Assembly: GCA_001600415.1 (NCBI GenBank)
Contig: BCJX01000015.1
Location: 821,303 to 885,302 of the forward strand
Reading direction: 5' to 3'
Source: Pascua guehoae
Lineage: Eukaryota; Basidiomycota; Tremellomycetes; Trichosporonales; Trichosporonaceae
DNA length: 64,000 nt
The first letter of the stretch is position 1. Every line of letters begins with the position of its first letter. Position numbers and translations under genes: made by a program. This document shows positions 23,601 through 33,292 of this stretch, one piece after another. A model generated the notes under the pieces. The model did no database searches, was not told the origin of the DNA, and saw only the letters and a list, made by a program, of their open reading frames with translations.

Positions 23601-25808
23601 GACGAGGGCTTGTTTGCCTCACTTGAGGGCGAGCAGAGCGACATGCTGCACGGCCTAATGTCCAGCCTCAGCATGATGGAAAAGGTGTTAAACGACGTCC
23701 TGTCTTTCAACCGCATGGAGTCGGGCAACCTCATCCAAGCGCGTAAACCCTTTGACTTTCACAAGTCGATCCAGATTGTCGCCCTCAGCCACCGTGTGCA
23801 GGCCGAGCTCACGGGCGTCGATTTCGTCGTGGAACTGGATCCCCGCATCGACCAGATTGGTGGTGTATTTGTCGGCGACGAGATGCGCTTGCGACAAACC
23901 GTATCAAATCTGGTCTCGAATGCCCTGAAGTTTGTAAGTCGCGTCGAGCCTGTAAATGACTGCAACATGCTTACCCGTCCAGACACCCGAGGGTTCAGTC
24001 ACCATTGCCACAAAGCTCATCTACCCCGAACTTGACAGCGTGGCGCCACCGGCCGACCTGGACGCGCCTGCCGAGGACGCCGACCCACACGTGACGCCGA
24101 CCCTCGGCCACACGGCTGCATCCTCCAACACTGTGAGCTCGCCGAGCACAGCAGGCAAGACCAACTCGGCTCGTGGGGAAGTAGGAATGGTACCCCACCT
24201 CCCGTTCGGAGATGGATCAAACGGGCCGCCAACGACGCCCTCAAAGTCGCCAATGCGGCCTGCGCATCCTACACACCGGCGGCCATCGCGTCCAAAAAGG
24301 GCAGTTGTGCGCGTCGAAGTACGCGATACCGGCCTCGGTCTCCAGCCCAGCGATGTGCGAGAGAACAAACTCTTTTCGCCATACGTGCAGACCGAGATTG
24401 GAAGACGACAGGGCGGCAAAGGGTCGGGTCTTGGCCTTGCCCTCATCATGCAGATTGTCAAGCTCAGCCATGGGCGTCTCGGCGTCGACTCTGAGGCTGG
24501 GAAAGGGAGCACATTCTGGTAGGTACAGGCTCCTCACAAGCTCCAGCACCTCTGACGCCCAGGTTTGAGCTCCCATACGCATTGCCGTCTGAGCGTGCCC
24601 GCTCGTCTACGCCGCCGGCGTTTACGCTCCCGGCACGCTCAACATTCCTGCAGCACTTTGACCCCGACGCCGTGGGCTCACGTTCGCCCTCTGTTCCCCT
24701 ACCGAGCGGCAGTGTTATTCGCACCAACGTTTCTGATCTAGTGGCTTCGGATTCTCAACGACGGAGCTCGGCACCCGAGGCGCGCATGGACGTCAGTGAC
24801 GGTGACGCGGACACGACACAGCCGTCACTCGATTTGCGCCGCCGGAGTGTGTCCGAGGGCATTGTGACGCCGCCCATCTCGCCAGATTTATCCCGCCATC
24901 ATCCCAACGGGTCCACCGCGACGTCCTTCTTCAACCTCCTACCTGGCGCCTCGCCTCTTCCGTCACCCAGCATTGCCACTGCGCTCGGCACAGAGACCCA
25001 AGGCTTCCCCTGGGTGACAAATGCGTCTCACACAAACGTTACAACCATGGGCTTTGGGGGGCCCACAGACATGTCCCCCGACTCGTCTGCCGACGACATT
25101 GAACCACCTCCCTCTCCACACTCTAGGTCCAGGTCATCTTCGCCCAAGAGCCCAACACCACGTGCAACCGGCGCGATCTGGGATGCCCCCACTCCACTTG
25201 CGGCACCAGCCGCTGAAGCCTCAACTAGCGCCCCGCCAACTATTCCACATTCCACACTCACCACCCCTACCCCCGCTTCTGCCCAACCCCCTGAACCTGG
25301 TGAACCAGGTCTCTCGATCCTCGTCGTGGACGACGACGCGTGCGTTGCACCCAAATGGAACCCAGCTAACAACACAGACTCACGCGCCGCCTCATGGCAC
25401 GCATGCTCGAGCGCATGGGCCACCGCGTCTCCATGGCCGAGAACGGCAAGGTCGCCCTCGACGCCATCATTGCCAGCGAGCAGGGCGAGGCCGAACCGTT
25501 TGACCTCGTCTTTTTGGACAAGTGAGTTGGGCCAGTGTATAGTAGCGAGTGTCGCTAACGCCTACAGCCAAATGCCGCTCATGTCCGGCGTCGAACTGGT
25601 ACGGGAACTGCGCACGCGCGGTTCACGCCTCTACGTCGTTGGGTGCACAGGTAACGCCCTCCGCGAAGACCAGGACGAGTACCTTCTCGCGGGCGCAGAC
25701 GACATTATCCCCAAACCCGTCCATCGCGCCAGTGTCGTGGCCAAGATTGAAGAGGCGCGGACACGACTGGCTCGCCGACAGCCCGAGATACGTGGCAGGT
25801 CGCGATGA
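20615..25808 (+). CDS. Membrane-associated hybrid histidine kinase
   Basis: Twelve exons sum to 1550 codons in phase: 20615-22537, 22635-22742, 22787-22909, 22954-22986, 23030-23237, 23284-23383, 23436-23503, 23542-23933, 23983-24518, 24563-25339, 25378-25521, 25568-25808. The first ~600 residues are Ser/Pro/Ala-rich low complexity. Residues ~655-835 contain five or six hydrophobic segments (SFYMLLYWILS, VGVCGFFTLPLPFMVAL, FLNLLGVLYGLPTLPMIVL, ILIATIWLALSAALF, HIFIACVSYW), so it is probably anchored in a membrane. The H-box is FHEVRVPLN, with His857 as the likely phospho-acceptor. The N-box is NLVSNALKF and the G-boxes are DTGLGL and GSGLGLALI. The C-terminal receiver has VVDDDA, phospho-acceptor Asp1470 in FLDNQMPLMSG, Thr1498 and Lys1520. 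It should autophosphorylate and relay to an Hpt protein elsewhere. The signal is unknown. Two ambiguous bases lie in the N-terminal part. Confidence 0.92.
21832..21838. other. Two undetermined bases (N) in the assembly
   Basis: Positions 21832 and 21838 are N within a C-rich coding stretch of the kinase gene (Pro-rich peptide). Two residues are therefore unresolved. The reading frame is not broken. Confidence 0.95.
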
Positions 25809-26814
25809 GAGGAGCAGGGATTCTGCCGGGGTCGCCTGTGCTAGGCTAGCAGTCTGCTCGTGCTGCTCAAGCTGTTCTAGCTGAGGCTGCTCACGCTGCT
25901 CGAACTGCTTAAGCTGCTGAGCTGGTCAGCGGATTAGGTGTGCTTTGACGCTCACAGCCCACTCGATGGTCGCTCTGTTCCACACGCCAGCCAATGTCCG
26001 AGACAGCCCACGACACGCACGACACAACTCACAACAAGAACGCGCGGCACCCAACCCACTCGGCACTACACTTTTTAACCCAGCGCTTCCAAACCCACGC
26101 ACTCTTTCCACACACCCTCATTGGCCGCAAAACAACGGATGCAGCACTCAGCACCCGCACGCGCACTCGCACCCAGCGCACGACACTCACGTACACTGTC
26201 CTTTGTTCTGTTCCGCCCGACTGTGTTGTAGCATAGTCTTGTGCTTGTATGCATTTATCACGCACCCGCGCATCCGTGTGGCGTAGAGGCGGCCCCGGGA
26301 GGGAGATTAGCGGGTTCGGGCCAGCAGCTGGGGCGCAAGCAATGGACCCCATTTGATTTGTCGTTGGTCAAGTGGCTGCTGCCGCTTGAAGGTTACCTAC
26401 CGCAACGCAAGGCTGCGGCGCTGCCAGTGACAGCCCATGAACGGCGGCAGTGGACCCGAACGTCGCCGTAGTGGACCCTCAGAACGTCGGCGCTGATCAC
26501 TGGTACGCAGACACAGACGTGTTCGGGACATTTCCGCGATTCATGCTACCCATGCTAATGCCAACAACTACAACTTCGACAACTTCGACGAGCCAAGCAC
26601 ACACCACGCCCAGAAGCCACATCGGGCAGCGGCGTCGTCCTCGGCTTGCCACAACGTATCTTTACATCATCGTCTCACACCCGGCACTCACCCAACCCTC
26701 TCACCCCGCACGCCGAACCACACACCACACACTCCACACACCCACCCCACCCCACCCCACCCCACCCCACTCACCCCACCCACCCCACCTCCTAACCCCT
26801 CCACGCAGGCCCTC
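25809..26814. other. Intergenic region between convergent genes
   Basis: Immediately after the kinase stop (25848-25922) is an imperfect repeat of AGCTGCTC-like units. Near 26741-26790, just before the end of the thioesterase gene, is a CACCC pentamer repeat. Nothing in between resembles a gene. Confidence 0.6.
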
Positions 26815-27556
26815 CTAACGCCTCGACCCAACCCACTTCCTCACCATACGCTCACCACATCCGCCCTCGCCGCCAATCTCCATATGCTGTCCCGGACACC
26901 ACGCGAGGTGCAGCCCGCCGCGCTCGTCGAGGGCGCGCAGCCCGATCCAGTCCTCGGTGTACAGCTGCTGCGAGTGCAGGGGGATCGTGCCGTTGCCGTC
27001 GGGCAGCTGCGTGGCCCAGTGCGCCGAGAGGGCGGGGACGACCGTGTCTTTGCGTCAGTGGGGGTTTCTGGGCTCGATGTTTGTGCTGAATGCTTGCGCG
27101 CGGTGCGTGAGCGAGCTTCAGGCCTGCAGGCCTGCTGAATGCCTGCTCGACGCCGTTCAAAGTCGTTCAACGTTATTCAACGTTATTCAACGTTATTCAA
27201 CGTTATTCAACGCCTTTCAACGCCTTTCAACGCCTTTCAACGCCGTTCAACGCGTGCTCGACGCGTGCTCGACGCGTGCTCGACGCCTGCTTTGGAGGCC
27301 TGCTTGAGCCTTGGCTCAATGGCGCTCTCTCTCAGCTGCAACACAGGGTTAGGTTGGAGTTGGTCCAACTCCAGTCTAACCTCTATCCAACCCAACTCCT
27401 ACCCAACGTCAACAACCTCAACCCAACCCCAACCCAATTTTAACCCGACCTCAACCCAACTTGAACCCAACCTTTGCGCTCAACTTTGGCTCACCCAACT
27501 CCTTCTCAGCTGCATCACAACCCCAACACAACCCCAACACAACCCCGACACAACCC

Positions 27557-27616
<60 letters not shown>

Positions 27617-29301
27617 ATCGCCAAATGCGCCCAAACTCGCCAAAATCCACACCAACACCAACCCCCAACCCGGTTCCACACTCACGGTCATCCTCAAACG
27701 CTATCGCCACGACATTCTCTAACTCCCCCAACCCCTTGCCGCCATGCTCGCGGCCCGTCGGCTCGCCCTCGTCGTCGAGCCCCCCCTCGGCATTCAGGTC
27801 GCGCACAAACGTATTCGCCAGCAGGAATTCGTCGAGGCGCGCCGGGTCCCGGTAGTACTGCGCCTGCACGAGGTGGGCCTGCGCCCAGCGCGTGTAGATG
27901 CCGGCCTTGGCGGCGCGGGCGGCGAGGGTGCAGCTGAGCGTTGGCGGGGTGGGGCAGGGGATGAGTGCGGCGATGCCGAAGTGGGGGGTGCCGAACTGGT
28001 GTTAGTGGGGTCTGGGTTTGGGGGCGAGGGGGTATAAAGGGGAGGGGAGGGGGTATAAAGGGGAGGGGAGGGGGTATAAAGGGGAGGGGAGGGGGTTGAA
28101 GGGAGGGATGGTGCGATAACAGTGGGAGGATAGCAGAAGAATATAACAAGCGACCTCCCAGGCGCTGATGGGCGACCATCACAGCCAGGATAAGACCTGA
28201 ATGGCATGCACCCACACCAGCCAGCTGTATTCTGCGCAATGGAGCCTGTTGCCCTAGGGGGCCGGCAGCTGGCAGAGAAAACACGCCCGAGGGGACAGAG
28301 TTCAGGATGAAAGTGCAGCGTCCAGCCAGGGGCAAGACAATGACGCACACCAGACACTCACAGTGATCAGATTCTTCATCTCTGGGCCGTCGCAGAACTG
28401 GGCGTACCAGCGGAGAAAGAGACCGCCCTGGGAGAACCCGATCGCGTCAAACTGTCGTGTGAGCGGGGGTGGGGAGCGTAGCGTAGCAGTGAACGGTGAG
28501 CGGCGGCGTGACGCGGAGCAGGCGGCGGGGGGGGGGGGGGGGATGAATTGAGCAGCCAGCAGCTGGCGTCCCGGACCCCAGACACCACCCACCTTGCCCC
28601 GGCCGCCTACCGCTTACCGCTTCGTCTCGCCATGTGGAGGAACACACTCACCCCGTCGGCGAGCTCGGGAATGCCCTTGATCTGGTCGCAGCCCTGCTGG
28701 CTCTGCTCCTCTGCGAGTCCCCACTGCGGGTCAGTATGCTCAGTGCTTGCAACAGGCGGCGAATTCTCGACATCACGTCGGCGGCGCGGGTGAGGTCGGA
28801 TGTATGGGTCAGACGTCTTCGAGGTGCGCATCCAGCGCGCAGTGCCCGCGCAGGCTCGAATTCTGTCCTGCACATGCTCTGCTCTGCACATGTACGCGTC
28901 CGCGTCTCGCATCCCGACCTCCGCAGTCGAGCCCATACCAGATCTTGTCCCCCAACCACCACACTGGACCACGACCCAGCCCGATATTGCCACCAGCCCA
29001 ATCGCCACCCCCCCACCCCAGATGCACTTGCACTCACCCACCCGGCCTTGCTCTCGTCGCCCGCACTCCCGTCCGGCGGAACCACGACCGAATGGACGAA
29101 TATCCCCGGGTGCAGCTCGCGCACCGCGTCAAAGAACCCGTCCATGCCCTGCGAGTGGGCGCTGTCGCCGAGCCCGTGCCACACGACGAGCGGGCGGGGT
29201 GACGAGCTGTTCCCCGCAGAGAGGGGGACTTGGGCGGGGACGGCTGCCGCCGTCGCCGAGCCCGCGGCGACGAGAGAGAGCGCGAGGGGGAGGGCGAGCA
29301 T
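26815..29301 (-). CDS. PPT1: Palmitoyl-protein thioesterase (PPT1 type)
   Basis: Five exons (29038-29301, 28652-28723, 28362-28451, 27686-27995, 26815-27047) give 322 aa. PPT1 is a lysosomal/vacuolar or secreted enzyme that removes palmitate from cysteines of proteins. The N-terminus is a signal peptide (MLALPLALSLVAAGSATAAA). Next come VVWHGLGDSAHSQGMDGFF and the nucleophile motif IGFSQGGLFLR (Ser at about residue 119). MKNLITFGTPHFGI, YYRDPARLDEFLLANTFV and FEDDHTVVPALSAHW with the acidic residue follow. Then come LYTEDWIGLRALDERGGL and the catalytic His in GQHMEIGG. The start was chosen to begin the signal peptide. Introns 3 and 4 carry minisatellites, and intron 4 a 56-base C run on the plus strand. 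The last exon reads to a stop at 26815; an extra 3' intron cannot be excluded. Confidence 0.9.
27151..27290. repeat. Decamer/undecamer minisatellite in PPT1 intron 4
   Basis: Ten-base units follow one another: cgttattcaa (four copies), cgcctttcaa (three), cgccgttcaa variants. They then change to an 11-base unit cgcgtgctcga (three copies). The unit evolves along the array. Confidence 0.9.
27559..27614. repeat. Poly-C tract of 56 bases in PPT1 intron 4
   Basis: An uninterrupted run of 56 C on the plus strand (G on the coding strand), flanked by CAACCC and CAACACAA repeats. Confidence 0.85.
28025..28096. repeat. 21-base G-rich minisatellite in PPT1 intron 3
   Basis: Three exact copies of gagggggtataaaggggaggg plus a fourth partial copy, head to tail. 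The G runs could form quadruplexes. Confidence 0.9.
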
Positions 29302-29738
29302 TGATCTAACGTGTACTGGTAATGTTGTTGTCGAATGCACCGATTGCACCGATGTGCCTTGGTTTCACCGAGAGATGTCCAACCTCATGACGGGTGGCCA
29401 TGGGTTATCCAAGATGGCATTACGTCATGACTACTGTAGTATCCAGGTGCCACACGCGCAAAACGCCGGAGATTGTCTGGGGCGGCCGCCGGCAACGGCG
29501 CAACGGGCACCCAGGGCGGGGTGGGTCATGGGGACGAGTTAGCAACCATTGCAGCCCAGCCACCACCTCGGTCACTCGTCACCACCACCGACCAACAAAC
29601 CAACAACGTCAAAGACGACACAGACAGCGACAATCCAACCGTCCTTGTTCACCCGTCACCGACACCGACACCGTCCGATCCCCGAGGTCCCGACACTGCT
29701 CTTTCCCTAGTCCCGCCCCCAGCCACACCCATACCATA
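29302..29738. other. Divergent promoter of PPT1 and MPC2-like gene
   Basis: 437 bases between two divergent starts. The right part (29560-29735) is rich in CACC/GACA units typical of the leaders in this window. No gene is seen. Confidence 0.65.
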
Positions 29739-31307
29739 ATGTCCGGCCCCGCCACGACCGCCGCCGCGACGCAGGCGACGAGCAAGATGCAGGCGTTTAT
29801 CAACCACCCCGCTGGGCCCAAGTGCGTCCCCCGAGCTGCGAGTAGGGGTCGTCACTGACATGTGTTCATCGCCCCCCGATCCATCTCGATTCTTGACTCT
29901 GACTCGTGCACTCGCGCACTCGACTTTCGACTTTTGATGCACTGGTGACTCCCCATGACTCAATTCACCCCCCATCGCGCCACGACCTCACCACGACCCC
30001 ACCACAACCCCACTCAACCCCACCCGACGCAACCCCGCACGTCCAAACTCCAGGACAATCTTCTTCTGGGCGCCGCTCGCAAAGTGGGCCCTCGTCATTG
30101 CGGGTCTCAAGGACCTGAACCGCCCCGCCGACAAGCTGTCGCTGTCCCAGAACCTCGCCCTGGCGGCCACGGGCTTTATCTGGGTGAGTCGAGTTTGAGT
30201 CGTGGTTGGGGTCTTGGTCGGGGAGCATGTAGGCTGGGGGGTGGGGTGGGGTTTGGTTGGGTTGAGAGATGGGCTGGGATGAGGGGTGTGGTGGTGTGCT
30301 TGGCCTGGCAAACGGCAGTTGCCATCGCATCGCATAACATCTCGACGCATTGTTGTTGCCCTCGCGCACAGCACCGCGCATTGGATCGTGGCAAGCGTGG
30401 AACTCGCATCCCGCGTCCTCGGCCGCCCAAGCAGACTCGACACGGCGCTGCTGCTTGCTATTGCATTTCACGTCCATGCCATCCCAACCGGCACCCTCAT
30501 GCCAATGCCCGAGGACAGCAGGGACGCAACAGACAGGCCGCCCGACATGGCTGCGTACCCCCCCTGCATCTGTCTCGCAGTTGCCGCGTTGGGTAGGGCA
30601 TCACTGCCCGCCCTTGGACATTGAGCTGGCAGAGTTGTCGGTTTGTCCAGTCGTGACCTGGGTATTCCTGGGCTCCTGAGACGTCCGCTTCACTTGCTCG
30701 CGTGAGGTATCGGCATCGCCTGCTAGCATTGGCGTATCCATGCTAGCTAGCTCTGCGGCACGAGTGCCCTCATTATGGCGGAATTGTTGTTGCACAGCGG
30801 GTTCCCTAGTATGGCGCAAGGATACATGGTCTGCGTGTTGGCTACCTGTCCTGGGTATCAGGTACGAGATCCGGGGCGCACGGCGCGGCTGGTCGTACCT
30901 GTGGAAAGTGTAGCGCTGGGTTCTTGGCCTGGGTCGCGTGCTGCCTGGTGACATGCTTGCGATCCCATCGGATCCAGCGGTCGTCATGGTGGGCCCCGCA
31001 TGAACTTCGTGCTGCATGCTTGTGCGACTCATTCCCTTCTCCCGCTCGCAGGGCTCCTCTGCTCCATGTTGCGCTCCTCTGCCCCCGCCTTGACTCCCAC
31101 TCCGTGCTACCCTACCCCTTCCACTCTCATCCTGCCCTACCCGCTCCCCGCGCTAACACCCAGGTCCGCTACTCGCTCGTCATCACGCCCGTCAACTACT
31201 CTCTCGCGGCGGTCAACTTTTTTGTCGGCTCCACCGGCATGGTGCAGCTGTACCGTATCTGGGACTACCGTCGGCAGAACCCCGTGGCCGCCGCGGCCAC
31301 CAAGTAG
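29739..31307 (+). CDS. MPC2: Mitochondrial pyruvate carrier subunit (MPC2/MPC3-like)
   Basis: Three exons (29739-29821, 30054-30183, 31164-31307) encode 118 aa. MPC proteins form a heterodimer in the mitochondrial inner membrane that imports pyruvate. The signature runs across the splice joins: IFFWAPLAKWALVIAGLKDL, RPADKLSLSQNLALAATGFIW, then VRYSLVITPVNYSLAAVNFF and GSTGMVQLYRIWDYRR. Three hydrophobic helices fit the MPC2 type. The length is usual for the family. The oddity is intron 2, at 980 bases (30184-31163), more than ten times the local norm; an open frame of 143 codons lies in it on the opposite strand (30601-31032). Confidence 0.95.
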
Positions 31308-32790
31308 GCTGCCGGCTGCCGGCTACAGAAGGCTAGGCTTGAGCTGTACGATTAGGACAGTAGGACGTTGGTTGCGGGATGCATAGATCTGGCTCGAGTG
31401 TGTGGAGAGGGGGGGCCCGGGGAGGGGGGGTTGGGGTTGGGGGGGTTGCGGTGAGTGCGAGGTGGGGGCGCGGGTCGCGGGGCGGACGGAGTTGAAGTTG
31501 GGGAGTACAAGTTGAAGTAGAGGAGAGGAAGTGAAGGCAGTGGAGGGTTGAAGTAGGGGATGTGCAAGTGGTGGATGTGCAAGGGGCAAGAGTCCAGAGT
31601 GAGGAGCTGGGAAGACGCAACGAGGGCAGTGGTGTCGTAATGGACCGCGAGCGTGGACATGGCCATGAGGCAGTCTCGGACGAGGGAGCGACCCATGCGA
31701 TTGTGACATTGTGTCCTGCATCTCATTGAAAGGAGACGGGCGGCCGCGCCTGTGCGCCAGCTGCGGCTCTGCGCACGACCGTGTACGACAGGCAACCCAC
31801 CATGGTAGACTGGAAGCCGTGAGGGCAATGTTCCGGGAGGAACAGACGAGGGCGTGAGGGACCCCGCTACGCACAACGCACCACACACGAGCGGACCCTA
31901 TCGGGTTCTTGACAGCTTTACAGAATCTATAGATGACGTCCGTGCCAGTGATCAGCATGCCACCTTGGACAGTGGACCAGGTCGCTAGCGATTACGCCGT
32001 TGTGAAACAAGCAGGCTCCGAGGTATCGCACACATGCTGTACTAGGAACCTCTCACGCTTGTGCTCGACACTGTATTCTGAACGTTGTGACACACGACAA
32101 TGGCACACGAGCAAGCAGTAAGCAGCAACAAGTCGGCCGTGAAACACGACTAGCCGCCGAAAACGCAACACAATGACAAGAGGACAAGCCTCGTTTGGAC
32201 ACATGCACATGGCCACACGGCTACACCTCCCACCACACTGCCCGCCGCACGCCACGTCCATGCGATGCGGCAGGACGTGCACTTACCAAGCTCCGACTTC
32301 CCAATCCATCACTTAACCAATACGTAGGACCCAGCGCTGCGTCGCCAACAACCCCCGGATCCTAGCCAACGATCCCCCGCATCGTCGCCAATGCTGTGGA
32401 GAATAGCACGACCGATCCGGCGCCGTCGCCAATGCGGGCCCGAATAGCCAACGCCCACAGATTAATAGCCAAGAATCGGGCCCAGGTGGGGACGCCAGCG
32501 CCACCAGACCCCCGGCGACTACCGTCGGTGGAGGGTGGACGTCGACGGGCAGACGGGTGGACGGCGACTTTTGGCCCAGGCTCGAGTGGAGGCCAGGAAC
32601 CGGCCCACCGGACCGGTAGACGACGGCCCGCGACGGCATCTTCGGCACGCCCAGCACCGGCCCAGGCCGCTGCGTGCCCCCTCTACTCTCCTCCCCTCGT
32701 CTGACAAGCCTACAGTAGATGACTTTAAACGAGCAGAGCTAGATGTGCACTTCACTTCTCCCTTCACTTACTGTTCGGAAGTTACTCACA
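31308..32790. other. Intergenic region upstream of the erythronate dehydrogenase-like gene
   Basis: About 1.5 kb without a supportable gene. The left third is G/T-rich (31400-31560). The part near 32341-32474 contains a degenerate periodic repeat (listed separately). Open frames on both strands look random. Confidence 0.6.
32341..32474. repeat. Degenerate ~21-base repeat carrying GCCAA
   Basis: GCCAA begins at 32344, 32365, 32387, 32428, 32447 and 32468, spaced 21, 22, 41, 19 and 21 bases. A decayed copy (gcacg) at 32406 fills the double gap. The preceding bases are either gtc or ata/cta. Two copies read GCCAAT, the CCAAT-box core. The array lies 320-450 bases upstream of the next start codon. 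Confidence 0.65.
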
Positions 32791-33255
32791 ATGGCTACAC
32801 CCACGTACGACGCGCTCAAGCTCCCTGCCCACGTTGAGACGGTGCTCCTCACGGGCGCTGGTGGTGAGTTCCCTCGTCTCGTGCCGGTTGTCGCGGGTCG
32901 GTTGTCCGGGGGGAGGGGTAGAGCTGAGAGCGTCGGAGACGGGCGAGTAACCGTGTCGTTGCGCTGGATCCGTCGGCACCGGGTGTACCCTCGCTCAGAG
33001 TCTGTGGTTTGCATCCACGAGACGTGTCGCACTTGGCGCTGTGCTCTTGCCTCATGGCTGTGCTTGCCTCACGGGTGTACCCTGCCTGCTGGTCGCCTGC
33101 TGGTCGCCGGCTGGCACCCCTCCCGATCCTCCGCTCGCTACGTCTCCTTGATCCCACTCTCTCCCTGCACCTCCTTGGTCCCCACTCTCCCCACACCCTC
33201 CCTTCCCCCTTCTCGGCCCACCCGGAACTCCACCCCCTTCTCTCTCCCCCCTTAT

Positions 33256-33292
<37 letters not shown>

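Noticed and set aside
30601..31032. Calling the antisense frame in the pyruvate carrier intron as a CDS
   Set aside because: Kept as an observation only; there is no motif, homologue or promoter evidence visible.
32313..32657. 114-codon minus-strand open frame across the GCCAA array
   Set aside because: Its length follows from the periodic repeat (21 bases is a multiple of three); no protein-family resemblance.
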